Source: Stramonita haemastoma
Taxonomy: Eukaryota > Mollusca > Gastropoda > Neogastropoda > Muricidae
Reading direction: 5' to 3'
DNA length: 16,023 nt
Assembly (NCBI GenBank): GCA_030674155.1
Contig: CM060319.1
Location: 1,182,168-1,198,190 of the forward strand
The notes beneath the pieces were generated by a model that was given only the letters and a program-made list of their open reading frames with translations, was not told the origin of the DNA and made no database searches. This document shows, in pieces, positions 7,761 through 15,750 of this stretch. The first letter of the stretch is position 1; every line of letters begins with the position of its first letter. The position numbers were made by a program, and so were the translations under genes.

Positions 7761-8625
7761 TCTCATTCAAGGTGGCTGAACGCAAGACTGTAGAGTGGTC
7801 GCTAGCAGCAGCCAGGAAAGAAGGTGACTGCTGTGAAGTGAACTCTTTAGGAGTGGGAAGAATCTTCCATGTGACCACCAGTCAGGAACTATTTTGTAAT
7901 CAGCTGCCTGGCAAATGCCTTCTCTCTGAAGCCAGGTGTGGGTTGTCATGGAATTCATGAGGTTGAGAGGACTTGTTGTACCTGAATGTGTTTGTTTAGT
8001 GTGTATCATCACGTTTTCTTCGCTTTATCGTTGGTGTGTTGGAAAGGTGGGGGGGACTTGTTGATCCTGTGCAAGTGAACATCTTAACTGCCTTAAGTGC
8101 CAAATAACCTTGGAGCAATGAAAGTGTCAAAAGATTAAACTGTTGCTTTTGGGGGGTCTTGTTTAGTTGGGTTTTTTTTGTTGTTGCTCTTTTTTAAAAG
8201 AAGATTATTTTGGTTTTCATACATAGTGGTTTATGTATTTTAGTTGTAACAAAGACATGTGATACCCTGCTGAAATATTGGCCAAAACGTTGTGGGTTTT
8301 TTTGTTGTTGTTTTTACCAAAATAGTGGATTAATATTTTCTTGAAATGTCTACATCTTTATTAAATGAACATTTTTTTTAATACAGAAACTTCTTTAAGG
8401 TTTGCTTGAGCTGTCGTACAGACTTCTATCTGTGTACATTGTTACTTGATTTGGATGGTACATACAGATGTTTGCATTCCCCCCCCCCCCCCAAAAAAAA
8501 AAATGTTTTCAAAGTATCCACATCAGTGGCATTACCTTACACATAAGCTGGGTTCAGGCAATGTTGAAGGATGAGCAGTTGAGATGAACCTAATCATAAA
8601 TTGGCATCCATCTATGTGCCTGTAT
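7761..8625. other. Non-coding stretch
   Basis: The first ~200 bases have balanced composition but no convincing exon: the open frame there is an extension of the 21-bp array. The rest is T-rich. A C14A11 tract lies at 8479-8503. I see nothing else. Confidence 0.5.
8479..8503. repeat. C14 followed by A11
   Basis: Two adjoining homopolymers. The arrangement is typical of slippage-prone sites and their exact length should not be trusted. Confidence 0.8.
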
Positions 8626-8903
8626 GGGGTCAAGATAGCTCAGTGGTCAGAGCACTCGCTTTCCCCAAGATACGATTGAGCGTGGTTACCAAGTGGTGGA
8701 CTGTTTGTGCACCTTGACTTCAGTACAGTCCCTGAGTTCACCCAGCTGTAAATGGGTACCTACCTCTTCAGGGTCAGGGAAGGTAAAGCAGCGAGGGAGA
8801 GAGAGGCACCGCCCTCAAGACCCTGGCCCCTAGAGAAGCTGAGGTCTCTGACATCTCACTTCCTAACGACTGCATAGATGATGGGAACACCTTTACCTTT
8901 ATC
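8626..8903 (+). mobile_element. tRNA-derived SINE
   Basis: The 5' part carries a canonical pol III box A, TAGCTCAGTGG, at 8636-8646 in a tRNA-like context (GATAGCTCAGTGGTCAGAGC). Box B is eroded; the best candidate is near 8690. The body contains a conserved-looking block, CACCCAGCTGTAAATGGGTA at 8738-8757, then GGGAAGGTAAAGCAGCGAGG and a CCGCCCTCAAGACCCTGGCC segment, and ends in a CCTTTACCTTTAT tail near 8901. From memory, the CAGCTGTAAATGGGTACC block is shared by several metazoan tRNA-derived SINEs. It is not a functional tRNA: the anticodon arm and T arm do not fold properly. Confidence 0.8.
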
Positions 8904-9238
8904 TATGATGCTTTGCCAAGTTTCAGGGGACTGTACATTCATTGACAGTGTTTGTATAATTATATACATAACCCTTCATGTGGGTGGATGGGGTGGGTGG
9001 AGAATAGAGGTTGACTTTGCATGGCACGCTGCTTTTGTGCAGATGTATGTTCCTTGTGTCTAGTCTTTTATGTGAATATCTTTATCCACAATTCACCTTT
9101 TGTGTATGTGTCTGCTTGTGAATGTTGTATGCTACAACTTCTAAAAATTCCTGACTAAAAAAACTTTTTAAAAAATCCCTTCACACACATACACACATGC
9201 CTGAAGGCATATACACACATGAGCATACCTTTTCCTTA
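8904..9238. other. Non-coding stretch
   Basis: Short G/T-rich and A-rich stretches without coding potential. An ACACAC-rich segment at about 9182-9220 leads into the CTAT/CTGT microsatellite. Confidence 0.5.
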
Positions 9239-9370
9239 TATCTGTCTGTCTATCTGTATAATCTATCTATTTATCCATCTAGCATTCTATCTAGCAATCA
9301 AGCCTATCTATCTATCTGTCTAGCAATCTGTCTTTCTCTGCCTGTCTGTCTCAGTCTCTCTCTCTCTGTC
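9239..9370. repeat. CTAT/CTGT/CT microsatellite
   Basis: Imperfect tetranucleotides (CTGT, CTAT, ATCT), with repeated CTAGCAATC insertions, grade into a TCTC run at the right end. It is a decayed simple repeat. Confidence 0.85.
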
Positions 9371-9825
9371 ATCCGAAAATGAACATGTGATTAGGCCTAA
9401 GTATATTACTTAGTTTAGGCTATGGCAGAAGCACAGAAATGAAGACAAAGCCAATTCACCATCAAATGTATTGATATAGGCCTATAGTGATATAGTCACT
9501 TTAAAGAACAGTGTAAGGTACAGAAATCACAGTTTTATAAGGTTGATATCTATCACACGTTATTTGAATGGATGGTCGATTCGAAAGTTGTTATTGCATT
9601 TCAGTATGATTTTTCTTTTTTCTTTTCTTTTAATGTACGAGGTGATTTGTAACTGTATAGACGCCAAAGCTATAATTAGTTTGTTATAAGCCAATGGATA
9701 TTTTATATGCCAAACTGAATTGTACTGATCACGTATTTTACTTTCTGTTTTTCATTTCACAAAAATATTTGAGTTACCTCCCTTGTCAAAAGGCTTAGTT
9801 GGGCAATGACAATAAATTGTTAAAG
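9371..9825. other. Non-coding stretch, possible retroelement 3' end at its right edge
   Basis: No exon is seen. Several AGGCCTA-containing segments occur near 9392-9485. At 9770-9825 the sequence GAGTTACCTCCCTTGTC, followed by TTGGGCAATGACAATAAA, leads straight into the CT array. That layout resembles a non-LTR element 3' end with a simple-repeat tail, but the support is slight. Confidence 0.4.
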
Positions 9826-9826
9826 T

Positions 9827-9866
<40 letters not shown>

Positions 9867-9899
9867 CCCCTCTCTCTCTCTCTCTCCTCTCTCTCTCTC

Positions 9900-9937
<38 letters not shown>
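9826..9937. repeat. (CT)n microsatellite
   Basis: About 112 bases of CT dinucleotides, with CC interruptions at several places. The homopurine/homopyrimidine composition makes triplex (H-DNA) formation possible in principle. Confidence 0.95.
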
Positions 9938-10250
9938 ATGTCATCATTATCACCCAGTGTGAATAGACTTTAAACTAAACAACAATGACAACATCAATTT
10001 TCTGGAAAATTGGAGGTGGTGGTGATGGTGGACAATGAAACAAGAGCAGAAAGGAGGACTGAGTTACAGGAAGAACAAGGGTATCATCTTTTCCAAGGGT
10101 TCAGGCTAGAATTATGTCGGTCAGTTCCTCTTTGGTCTTCAGGGTTAGGGTAAAAAATACCCGGCCAAAACTTGGCAAGATAACTATGTTTTCTTAGTAC
10201 TTGTGATTATAGTTCCTGAGAAATAAAAGGGCCTACTTTTGTGCAGCTGA
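9938..10250. other. Non-coding stretch
   Basis: No coding or RNA feature is recognised. A GGTGGTGATGGTGG segment lies near 10016-10030. Confidence 0.5.
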
Positions 10251-10327
10251 TTGTGTGTGTGTGTATGTGTGTAGGAGTGGGTGGGCGGGAGAAGTGTGTG
10301 TGTGTGTGTGCATGAGTGGGTGGGCGT

Positions 10328-10361
<34 letters not shown>

Positions 10362-10363
10362 CG

Positions 10364-10394
<31 letters not shown>

Positions 10395-10407
10395 TGTGTG
10401 TGTGTGT
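10251..10407. repeat. (TG)n microsatellite with CG core
   Basis: TG tracts are separated by two related inserts containing GAGTGGGTGGGCG (about 10276 and 10314). From 10328 to 10387 purine-pyrimidine alternation is unbroken, including a GCGCGCGCGCG core at 10353-10363, a composition favourable to Z-DNA. Confidence 0.93.
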
Positions 10408-10525
10408 TTAAGATTTTTTCATGCAGTTTGATGATTGTTGCATGTGTATGAGCGATTTAAGTACAAAAGAAAAAAAACTGCTTTGATTTGTTTTTCACAA
10501 TATATGGCACTATGTAAATTCCACT
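10408..10525. other. Short unique spacer
   Basis: AT-rich sequence separating the TG and trinucleotide arrays; nothing recognised. Confidence 0.5.
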
Positions 10526-10777
10526 TATTATCATCATCGTCATCATCATCATTGTTATCATTAATATATAATAATAGTAATAATATTAATATTAATAATA
10601 ATAATTAGTAGTAGTAGTAGTAGTAGCAGTATTAGTAGTAGTACTACTACAACTTATACAGCACTATGACTACTACTATTGCTACCACTACTACTACTAC
10701 TACTACTGCTGCTGCTACTACTACTGCTGCTACTACTACTACTGCTGCTATTGCTGCTGCTGCTGCTGCTACTACTA

Positions 10778-10849
<72 letters not shown>

Positions 10850-10998
10850 CACTACTACTACTACCACCACCACCACTACCGCTGCTACTACCACTTCTAG
10901 TACTAATACTGCTACCACCACTACTACTACCACCACCACCACAACCACCACCACCATTACTACTACTACCGCCACTACTACTACCGCCACTACTACTA
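10526..10998. repeat. Compound trinucleotide array: ATC, AAT, AGT, then ACT/GCT/ACC
   Basis: The left part has ATC and AAT/ATT units. AGT units run at about 10608-10642, then ACT units take over, mixed with GCT near 10705-10770 and ACC near 10862-10980. AGT and ACT are reverse complements, so the array switches strand sense at about 10642. Open frames read as long Leu, Tyr, Thr or Val homopolymers depending on frame and strand. These are repeat shadows. Confidence 0.95.
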
Positions 10999-11138
10999 GG
11001 GGCCTACTACTCTATGACTGTCGTCACAGGCAAACACTTGACTTAGCCTAATCAAGGCTGAAACAAAAAGAGAAGAAGGAAAAACTGCCAGTCAGTTTAT
11101 GGGAAAGAGGGACACCGGAGCAGAGAAGAGGAAATCTT

Positions 11139-11372
11139 CCAACATACAGATAACAACAAGAACCAGGTGAGGTTAATTCCATGTTAAACAAACATAGAGA
11201 TTTATAATAGCAATAATCAGGTATGACTCCACATTGAACAAACATATAGACAACAGCAATAACCAGGTATAATTCCGCATTCAACAAACATAGATTCATA
11301 ACAGCAATAGCCAGGTATAATTACGCATTGAAAAAACATATAGATTTATAACAGGCATAATTCCGCACTGAA
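11139..11372. repeat. Diverged tandem repeat, about 5 units of 45-51 bp
   Basis: Units near 11139, 11187, 11238, 11283 and 11331 each read roughly AACAAACATATAGA, then ACAGCAATAACCAGGTATAATTCC, then GCATTGA. The first and last copies are the most altered; the last lacks the CAATAACCAGG part. The moderate divergence indicates an older array. Confidence 0.85.
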
Positions 11373-11705
11373 CAGTCTGCACACACATGTGCATTTTGTT
11401 TGAATTATGCATAGAAAAGAGGTCCTAACAGAGCTCTGATTCAGAGACTGCACCATCAACCAGCCACACCACGTGTTCATACACACCCATACAATCACAC
11501 ATTTAAGCAGGCATATGCGTGCGCGCACTCACAGACACAGACAGACTGACACACACACACACACCACACACACGAGAACCGATGCTTTCGGGGTGGTTCG
11601 ATTTTCGTTTAATATCACTGAGAGTAAACAGACGTTAAATTGAAGACAACACACACACTATTCAGTCAAACACATACAATTGCTGTTGGCGTGCATACGT
11701 GCATA
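11373..11705. other. Non-coding stretch with CA-rich tracts
   Basis: Contains CA dinucleotide tracts near 11551-11573 and 11649-11660, and GCGTGCGCGC at about 11516-11526. The segment 11580-11640 is of mixed composition and may belong to a dispersed repeat, but I cannot name it. No exon is seen. Confidence 0.5.
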
Positions 11706-11971
11706 TTAAGAACTGAACCTACCAATTTCGCCTGGACAATCGGGAATTACCTCCCTGCTCTTTCCGATTTTCAACCGTCCTGGGTTCTTTTGGCGTAAGC
11801 ATGTCCGTAAAGCCAGGAGTTCAACTGGGTTAGAGTCTTCTCCCAAAGACTTGACAGTCAGTTCAATTTTCCTGTCAAACTGGGAAGAAAGGGCAAGGCT
11901 GGGATTCGAACCCAGAACCTTACGGTTTACTTGTAAATGGCAGGTGAATGTCGTTAAGACATTCTGCCACC
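11706..11971 (-). mobile_element. tRNA-derived SINE, minus strand
   Basis: On the minus strand the element begins GGTGGCAGAATG, with a box A-like TGGCAGAATGT at 11959-11969, and carries a perfect box B, GGTTCGAATCC, at 11902-11912. The body continues CTTTCTTCCCAGTTTGACAG, an AGTCTTTGGGAGAAGACT block, and an AAAAGAACCCAGGACGG block. The last two correspond to positions in the SINEs at 14703 and 13208 (GTCTTT...GATGATAAAC and TAAAAGAACCCACGGC). The head resembles a tRNA-Leu-like gene with an extended variable arm, as in SINEs I recall from caenogastropods. The copy lacks the 3' half seen in the other two and is diverged. Confidence 0.85.
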
Positions 11972-12324
11972 TTCCTTCTGAATTAACTTGGTGTTCCTGC
12001 TTGTTTAAATGCATTTATCATGATCCTCCGTTGCTTTTCTCATAATCATGATTTTTTTCCCCCTGAAATCCTTTCTTTTTTATATTGATTATGACAGTTG
12101 TGTGAACAGGATAATCATGATCTGCGATCATTTTAGTTTGTTTTTTGTCTTACATTGCTCTATATCAGATTTTTTCTTTGTTTGATAGCTTCCTATTTGT
12201 TGAAACAACAACAAAACCCACAAAAACGGAGATCAAACCATTTAGATCACCGACCTCTTATTTGACATTGACTATAACTTATAAGTACACCTTGAACTGA
12301 GGATCTGACTATTCTGTTGTCCTC
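11972..12324. other. Non-coding stretch
   Basis: AT-rich with T runs; CATGATC-type words recur near 12018, 12045 and 12116. No gene is recognised. Confidence 0.5.
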
Positions 12325-12366
<42 letters not shown>

Positions 12367-12378
12367 CGCGCGCATGTA
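12325..12378. repeat. (TG)n(CG)n alternating tract
   Basis: A 54-base uninterrupted purine-pyrimidine alternation: TG repeats to about 12358, then CG repeats to 12373, then ATGTA. Alternating TG and especially CG are the classic Z-DNA-forming compositions. Confidence 0.93.
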
Positions 12379-12596
12379 AAAAGCCTCTATCTATTATTCA
12401 TGAAGGACCATGACCCATTTCAGGAGCGCTCCCCTAGGTTATCTGCAGCCAGGTTTGTTGACGTGGACCAGGGAAGTGACAGAGGAAAAGGCTGCCTGCA
12501 GTGCTGCACTTGAACAGTCAGGCTGTGCACATCACGGTCACCAAGTCATTAAACTAGGGCCCCGGCAAAAACAGCCAAGCACTGGGTTCAGAAACA
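12379..12596. other. Short non-coding spacer of balanced composition
   Basis: About 220 bases of moderately GC-rich sequence. Two frames stay open for about 60 codons but show no domain, no splice pairing and no conservation signal that I can judge. Confidence 0.45.
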
Positions 12597-12626
12597 GATG
12601 ATGATGATGATGATGATGATGATGAT
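12597..12626. repeat. (GAT)10 microsatellite
   Basis: Ten perfect GAT units end exactly where the next SINE's tRNA-like head begins. Confidence 0.95.
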
Positions 12627-12800
12627 CACAGTGGACGGGATAGCCTGGTGGTTAGAGTTATGTGCTCTGATCTGCTGACCGGGTTTGAATCTCATTCAAG
12701 AGGACTTTTCCTCTGGAGTTAACAACAGTGCCGATTCCACTCAAGAAAGGGTCATAAACATAAAGTCGTCCAGTCCCTTAAAGATCAGTACAAAGAAAGT
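12627..12800 (+). mobile_element. tRNA-derived SINE, second head type
   Basis: A tRNA-like head has box A TAGCCTGGTGG at 12641-12651 and a box B variant GGTTTGAATCT at 12682-12692, two mismatches from the consensus, with the usual ~30-base spacing. After it comes AAGAGGACTTTTCCTCTGGAG, an imperfect hairpin, and a short body ending somewhere before the diverged array at 12822. The right end is uncertain. The head differs from those at 8636 and 14713, so it is a separate SINE lineage or a chimera. Confidence 0.7.
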
Positions 12801-12821
12801 TGGTTGACCAAAACTGTAGGA

Positions 12822-13207
12822 AAACAACTGTATAACATTTACATACTATACAAGGATAATTATTCATCTTCAAAAACTAACAGCTGTATAACATTTACAT
12901 ACTAACAAGGATATTTTTTTTCATCTTTTAAAACTAACAACTAAAAAAACATTTTCATACGAAAAAAAGATAATTTTATTTATCTTTTTTTAAAATAACA
13001 GCTGTAAAAAAATTGCATACTATAAAAAAGAAAAAACATGTTCATCCTTTTTAAAACAAAAAAAACTGTTTTAACATTTACATACTATACAAGGAAGTTA
13101 ATTCATCTTTGAAAAAATAACAACTGTATAACATTTACATACAATACAAGGTAATTTTATTCATTTTTTGAAAACTAAAAAGCTGTTTTAAAAATTTGCA
13201 TACTATT
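12822..13207. repeat. Diverged tandem repeat, about 7 units of 56-64 bp
   Basis: The core ACAACTGTATAACATTTACA, followed by TACTATACAAGG, recurs with AACTG or AGCTG at about 12826, 12882, 12939, 13000, 13064, 13122 and 13181. Each unit also has a TAATTTTATTCATCTTT-like segment and an A-rich end. Middle units are heavily altered by A and T runs. The last unit is cut by the SINE module that begins near 13208. Confidence 0.85.
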
Positions 13208-13423
13208 TAGCCACAAATTTAAGGGGGACGTAAAAGAACCCACGGCAAAAAAGGGGGGTTTCCCTGGCCAAAAATTGTAGAAAAAAAACCACTCTGAAAG
13301 GGAAAAAAAATACACTTGCATGCAGGAAAAAGAAAAAAAAAAGGGGGAGGGCGCTGCACATGTGGGGATGGGGCCCCCCTGGGGAAACACCAGAATTTAC
13401 GCAGAGAAATCTGCCTGACATAA
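13208..13423 (+). mobile_element. SINE 3' module, same family as 14703-15095
   Basis: This copy has no tRNA-like head. Its blocks align in order with the element at 14880-15091: TAAAAGAACCCACGGC, then CCCTGGCCAAAAATTG, then CCACTCTGAAAG, then AATACACTTGCATGCAG, then GGCGCTGC, then CCCCTGGGGAA, then GCAGAGAAATCTGCCTGA. Many differences are extra bases in homopolymers, for instance GGCCAAAAATT against GGCAAAATT. The right end runs into the assembly gap, so any tail is missing. Confidence 0.85.
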
Positions 13424-13523
13424 NNNNNNNNNNNNNNNNNNNNNNNNNNNNNNNNNNNNNNNNNNNNNNNNNNNNNNNNNNNNNNNNNNNNNNNNNNNNN
13501 NNNNNNNNNNNNNNNNNNNNNNN
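13424..13523. other. Assembly gap, 100 N
   Basis: Exactly 100 N, a conventional placeholder for a gap of unknown size. It lies between a SINE 3' end and a minisatellite. Both are hard to assemble, so the true missing length may be quite different. Confidence 0.98.
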
Positions 13524-13923
13524 TTAATCCCCGTGGGGCACTCTTTCACAGAGGCCCCTTTGTAAATAATTTTAACCCCCCGTGGGGGGAACTCCTTGTT
13601 CCGCGGCCCTTTGTGAAAATTTAATCCCCGTGGGAGACCTTTGTTACAGCGGGCCCTTTTGTGAAAATTAAACCCCCTGTAGGGGGACACCACTCTGTTA
13701 AGCAGGCCTTTGTGAAAAATTAAAATCCCCGTGAGGGACCTTTGTTAAAGCAGGCCCCCTTTGTAAAAAATTTAACCCCCCCGTGGGGGCATCTTCTTTT
13801 CCCGGCCCCTTTTTGAAAAAAATTAATCCCCCGGAGGAGACCTTTGTTCACAGCAGGCCCTTTGTGAATAATTAATCCCCGTGAGGAGACACTCACTCTG
13901 TTCACAGCAGGCCCTTTGTGAAA
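13524..13923. repeat. 47-52-bp minisatellite, 8 visible units, cut by the gap
   Basis: Units start with TTAATCCCC or a variant at 13524, 13572, 13621, 13668, 13720, 13772, 13823 and 13872. The consensus is TTAATCCCCGTGGGGGACC, then TTTGTTCACAGCAGGCC, then CTTTGTGAAAA. CCCC-GT-GGGG is a short inverted repeat in most units. The last unit at 13872 is the cleanest; toward the gap, C, G and A runs are lengthened and units lose bases. The array presumably continues into the gap. Confidence 0.93.
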
Positions 13924-14641
13924 GAAGGTTTGACTTTATCACATCTTTCATTGTCCAAACTTCATTGTAGAAAGAAGGTGATAATTGTCATTTACTACAA
14001 GTTTATTGGAGAAGCCCAGATACCTTGAAATCTAACTCTGTTTGCACTGACGAGAAAAACGTCAGCTTAATGATCAATTTACTTCATTTTCTCACCACGG
14101 CCTTTTGACTTTGGTCAGCACAATCACTGCTCAAAAATACCCCTCTTTGTTTCTCGTTTCTACTTATTGTTGCCGTGTTCATTTTTCCGAAATACTAATT
14201 GCCTGTTGATGTATTAACACATGCTTTCTGGGGGTTTTTTCCTGAAGTGTTCCCAAAGTCAGGCCGTACATCGTGAATGCTGGAGTCAATGACATGCAAC
14301 ATAGAACACTTCCATGTACTCTAATGACGTACTGAAATAGGCTTTGTCTTAGTCTTTCACAATTCAGGTTGGCATGCACGCGCTCGCGTACATGTGTGCG
14401 AGAGCATGTCCTGTATGCCAGTGCCTGAGCTGGCATGTCAAGAGGGTATACTGATTTAGTTGAGTAGGAAATGCTAGCGGAACTAATGTCATCCCCCCCT
14501 CCCCACACACACACAAGAACAAACCAGTGCCGGGTACTTTCCATAGCCCTGTTCATGCCAGATAATACTGCAGCCATGACTAGCTTGTGTGCCACATTAC
14601 GTGTGTTGTGTTTGTAACTGATGACACTGTCAATTAGTCAG
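13924..14641. other. Non-coding unique stretch
   Basis: About 700 bases of balanced composition without a recognised exon or RNA. A minus-strand open frame of 138 codons (14179-14595) has no recognisable domain and no suitable context. A CGCGCTCGCGTACATGTGTG segment lies near 14381-14400. Confidence 0.5.
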
Positions 14642-14662
14642 CCCCCCCCCCCCCCCCCCCCC
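14642..14662. repeat. C21 homopolymer
   Basis: Twenty-one C followed by a CT-rich segment, 40 bases before a SINE head. This is the longest homopolymer in the window. Confidence 0.88.
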
Positions 14663-14702
14663 TCCTCCCTCCTTTTTCATCACCCGTATGATTATGCTCG
14701 CC

Positions 14703-15095
14703 CTCAGATTTGTGGTCTAGCGGTAACGCTCCTGCTCAGAAAGCCTAAAGTCATGGGTTCAATTCCCAGGTGTGAACCTCAATTTTTTTTAACCCATCTA
14801 TCCAAACCAGACTTGTAGACTGGTGCTAGTCTTTAGCGTGGGATGATAAACTCGGATTGGGTGTGCAATACACATTAATTTTATCGCACGTCAAAGAGAA
14901 AGAACTCAGCAACAAGAAAATGGTCCCTGGCAAAATTCTGCGTAAAAAATCCACTCTGATAAAGAAACAAATACACATGCAGATAGAACACTTTTTTTTC
15001 AAAATGGTGGCGGCGCTGCTCTTGTGGCGACACACTCTCCCCAGGGAAGAGCAGTTCAGATTTCCCGCAGAGAAATCTACCGTGACTGAAAGTGG
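14703..15095 (+). mobile_element. Full-length tRNA-derived SINE
   Basis: The tRNA-like head has box A TGGTCTAGCGG at 14713-14723 and box B GGTTCAATTCC at 14756-14766, both good matches to pol III internal promoter elements. The central part carries GTCTTTAGCGTGGGATGATA and GTGTGCAATACACATTAA. The 3' module follows: AAGAACTCAGCAAC, CCCTGGCAAAATTCTGCGTA, CCACTCTGATAAAG, GGCGGCGCTGCTCTTGTGG, CTCCCCAGGGAAGAGCAG and GCAGAGAAATCTACCGTGAC. It ends directly in an ATACA-type array. It is transcribed, if at all, by RNA polymerase III, and depends on a partner LINE for movement. Minus-strand open frames here are shadows. Confidence 0.88.
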
Positions 15096-15538
15096 TATAC
15101 AGTACAGTACAGTACAGTACAGTACAGTACAATACAATACAATACAATACAATACAATACAATACAAATACAATACAATACAATACAATGCGATACAATA
15201 CAATACAACACAAGACAGCACAATGCAATACAGTGCAATGCAACACAGTACAATACAATACAAAACAACATAAAAGAATATACAATGAAATACAAAGCAA
15301 TGTTGTACAATGCAATAAACTACAATACAATACAATACGATACAATACAATACAATACAATACATTACAGTGCAATGCAACACAGTACAATACAATACAA
15401 AACAACATAAAAGAATATACAATACAATACAGCACAATACAACACACTACAATACAATACAATACAATACAACACAATACAATACAATACAATACAATAC
15501 AACACAATACAACACACTACAATACAATACAACAATAC
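15096..15538. repeat. (ATACA)n array grown from the SINE tail
   Basis: It starts as ACAGT pentamers (15096-15129), changes to ACAAT pentamers, then becomes a mixture with ACACA, GCAAT and other variants. A 58-base stretch is identical at 15229-15286 and 15366-15423, an offset of 137, including a non-pentameric AAAACAACATAAAAGAATAT stretch. A second, smaller duplication links about 15433 and 15503. Apparent proteins rich in Tyr-Asn-Thr or Cys-Ile-Val-Leu-Tyr are shadows. Confidence 0.95.
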
Positions 15539-15589
15539 AGTTCCTCGATCCTCTAGCTTCTCACTTTCTCGATGCTTTCATGTGGCCTC

Positions 15590-15617
15590 TTTTGTTTTGT
15601 TTTGTTTTGTTTTGTTT
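15590..15617. repeat. (TTTTG)n microsatellite
   Basis: About five and a half TTTTG pentamers, 23 bases before a TG array. Confidence 0.9.
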
Positions 15618-15637
15618 ACTTTTGTTTTACTTGGGAC

Positions 15638-15640
<3 letters not shown>

Positions 15641-15728
<88 letters not shown>

Positions 15729-15750
15729 CGCGTGTGTGTGTGTGTGTGTG
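15641..15750. repeat. (TG)n microsatellite, about 110 bp
   Basis: A nearly pure TG tract with one CGTGCGCG interruption near 15725-15732. The Thr-His and Cys-Val open frames through it are repeat shadows. Confidence 0.96.

Noticed and set aside
7059..7960. Apparent genes on both strands through the 21-bp array
   Set aside because: A 21-bp stop-free unit opens frames on both strands automatically, and the flanking residues show no recognised family.
10141..10151. Telomere-like GGGTTAGGG
   Set aside because: It occurs once only, with no array of TTAGGG units around it.
10666..11046. Poly-Leu, poly-Tyr, poly-Thr and poly-Val open frames
   Set aside because: All are products of the ACT/GCT/ACC trinucleotide array and appear in every frame and on both strands.
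14179..14595. 138-codon minus-strand open frame
   Set aside because: No recognisable domain, no splice or promoter context, mixed low-complexity segments; the length is unremarkable for chance in balanced composition.
8636..14766. Functional tRNA genes suggested by box A/box B matches
   Set aside because: The four heads at 8636, 11887-11971, 12641 and 14713 are followed by SINE bodies and lack a complete acceptor stem and clear anticodon arm.
14826..15556. Cys-Ile-Val-Leu-Tyr and Tyr-Asn-Thr-Ile-Gln repeat proteins of 138-208 residues
   Set aside because: They arise from ATACA pentamers, which cycle through frames without stops. The N- or C-terminal remainder is SINE sequence.
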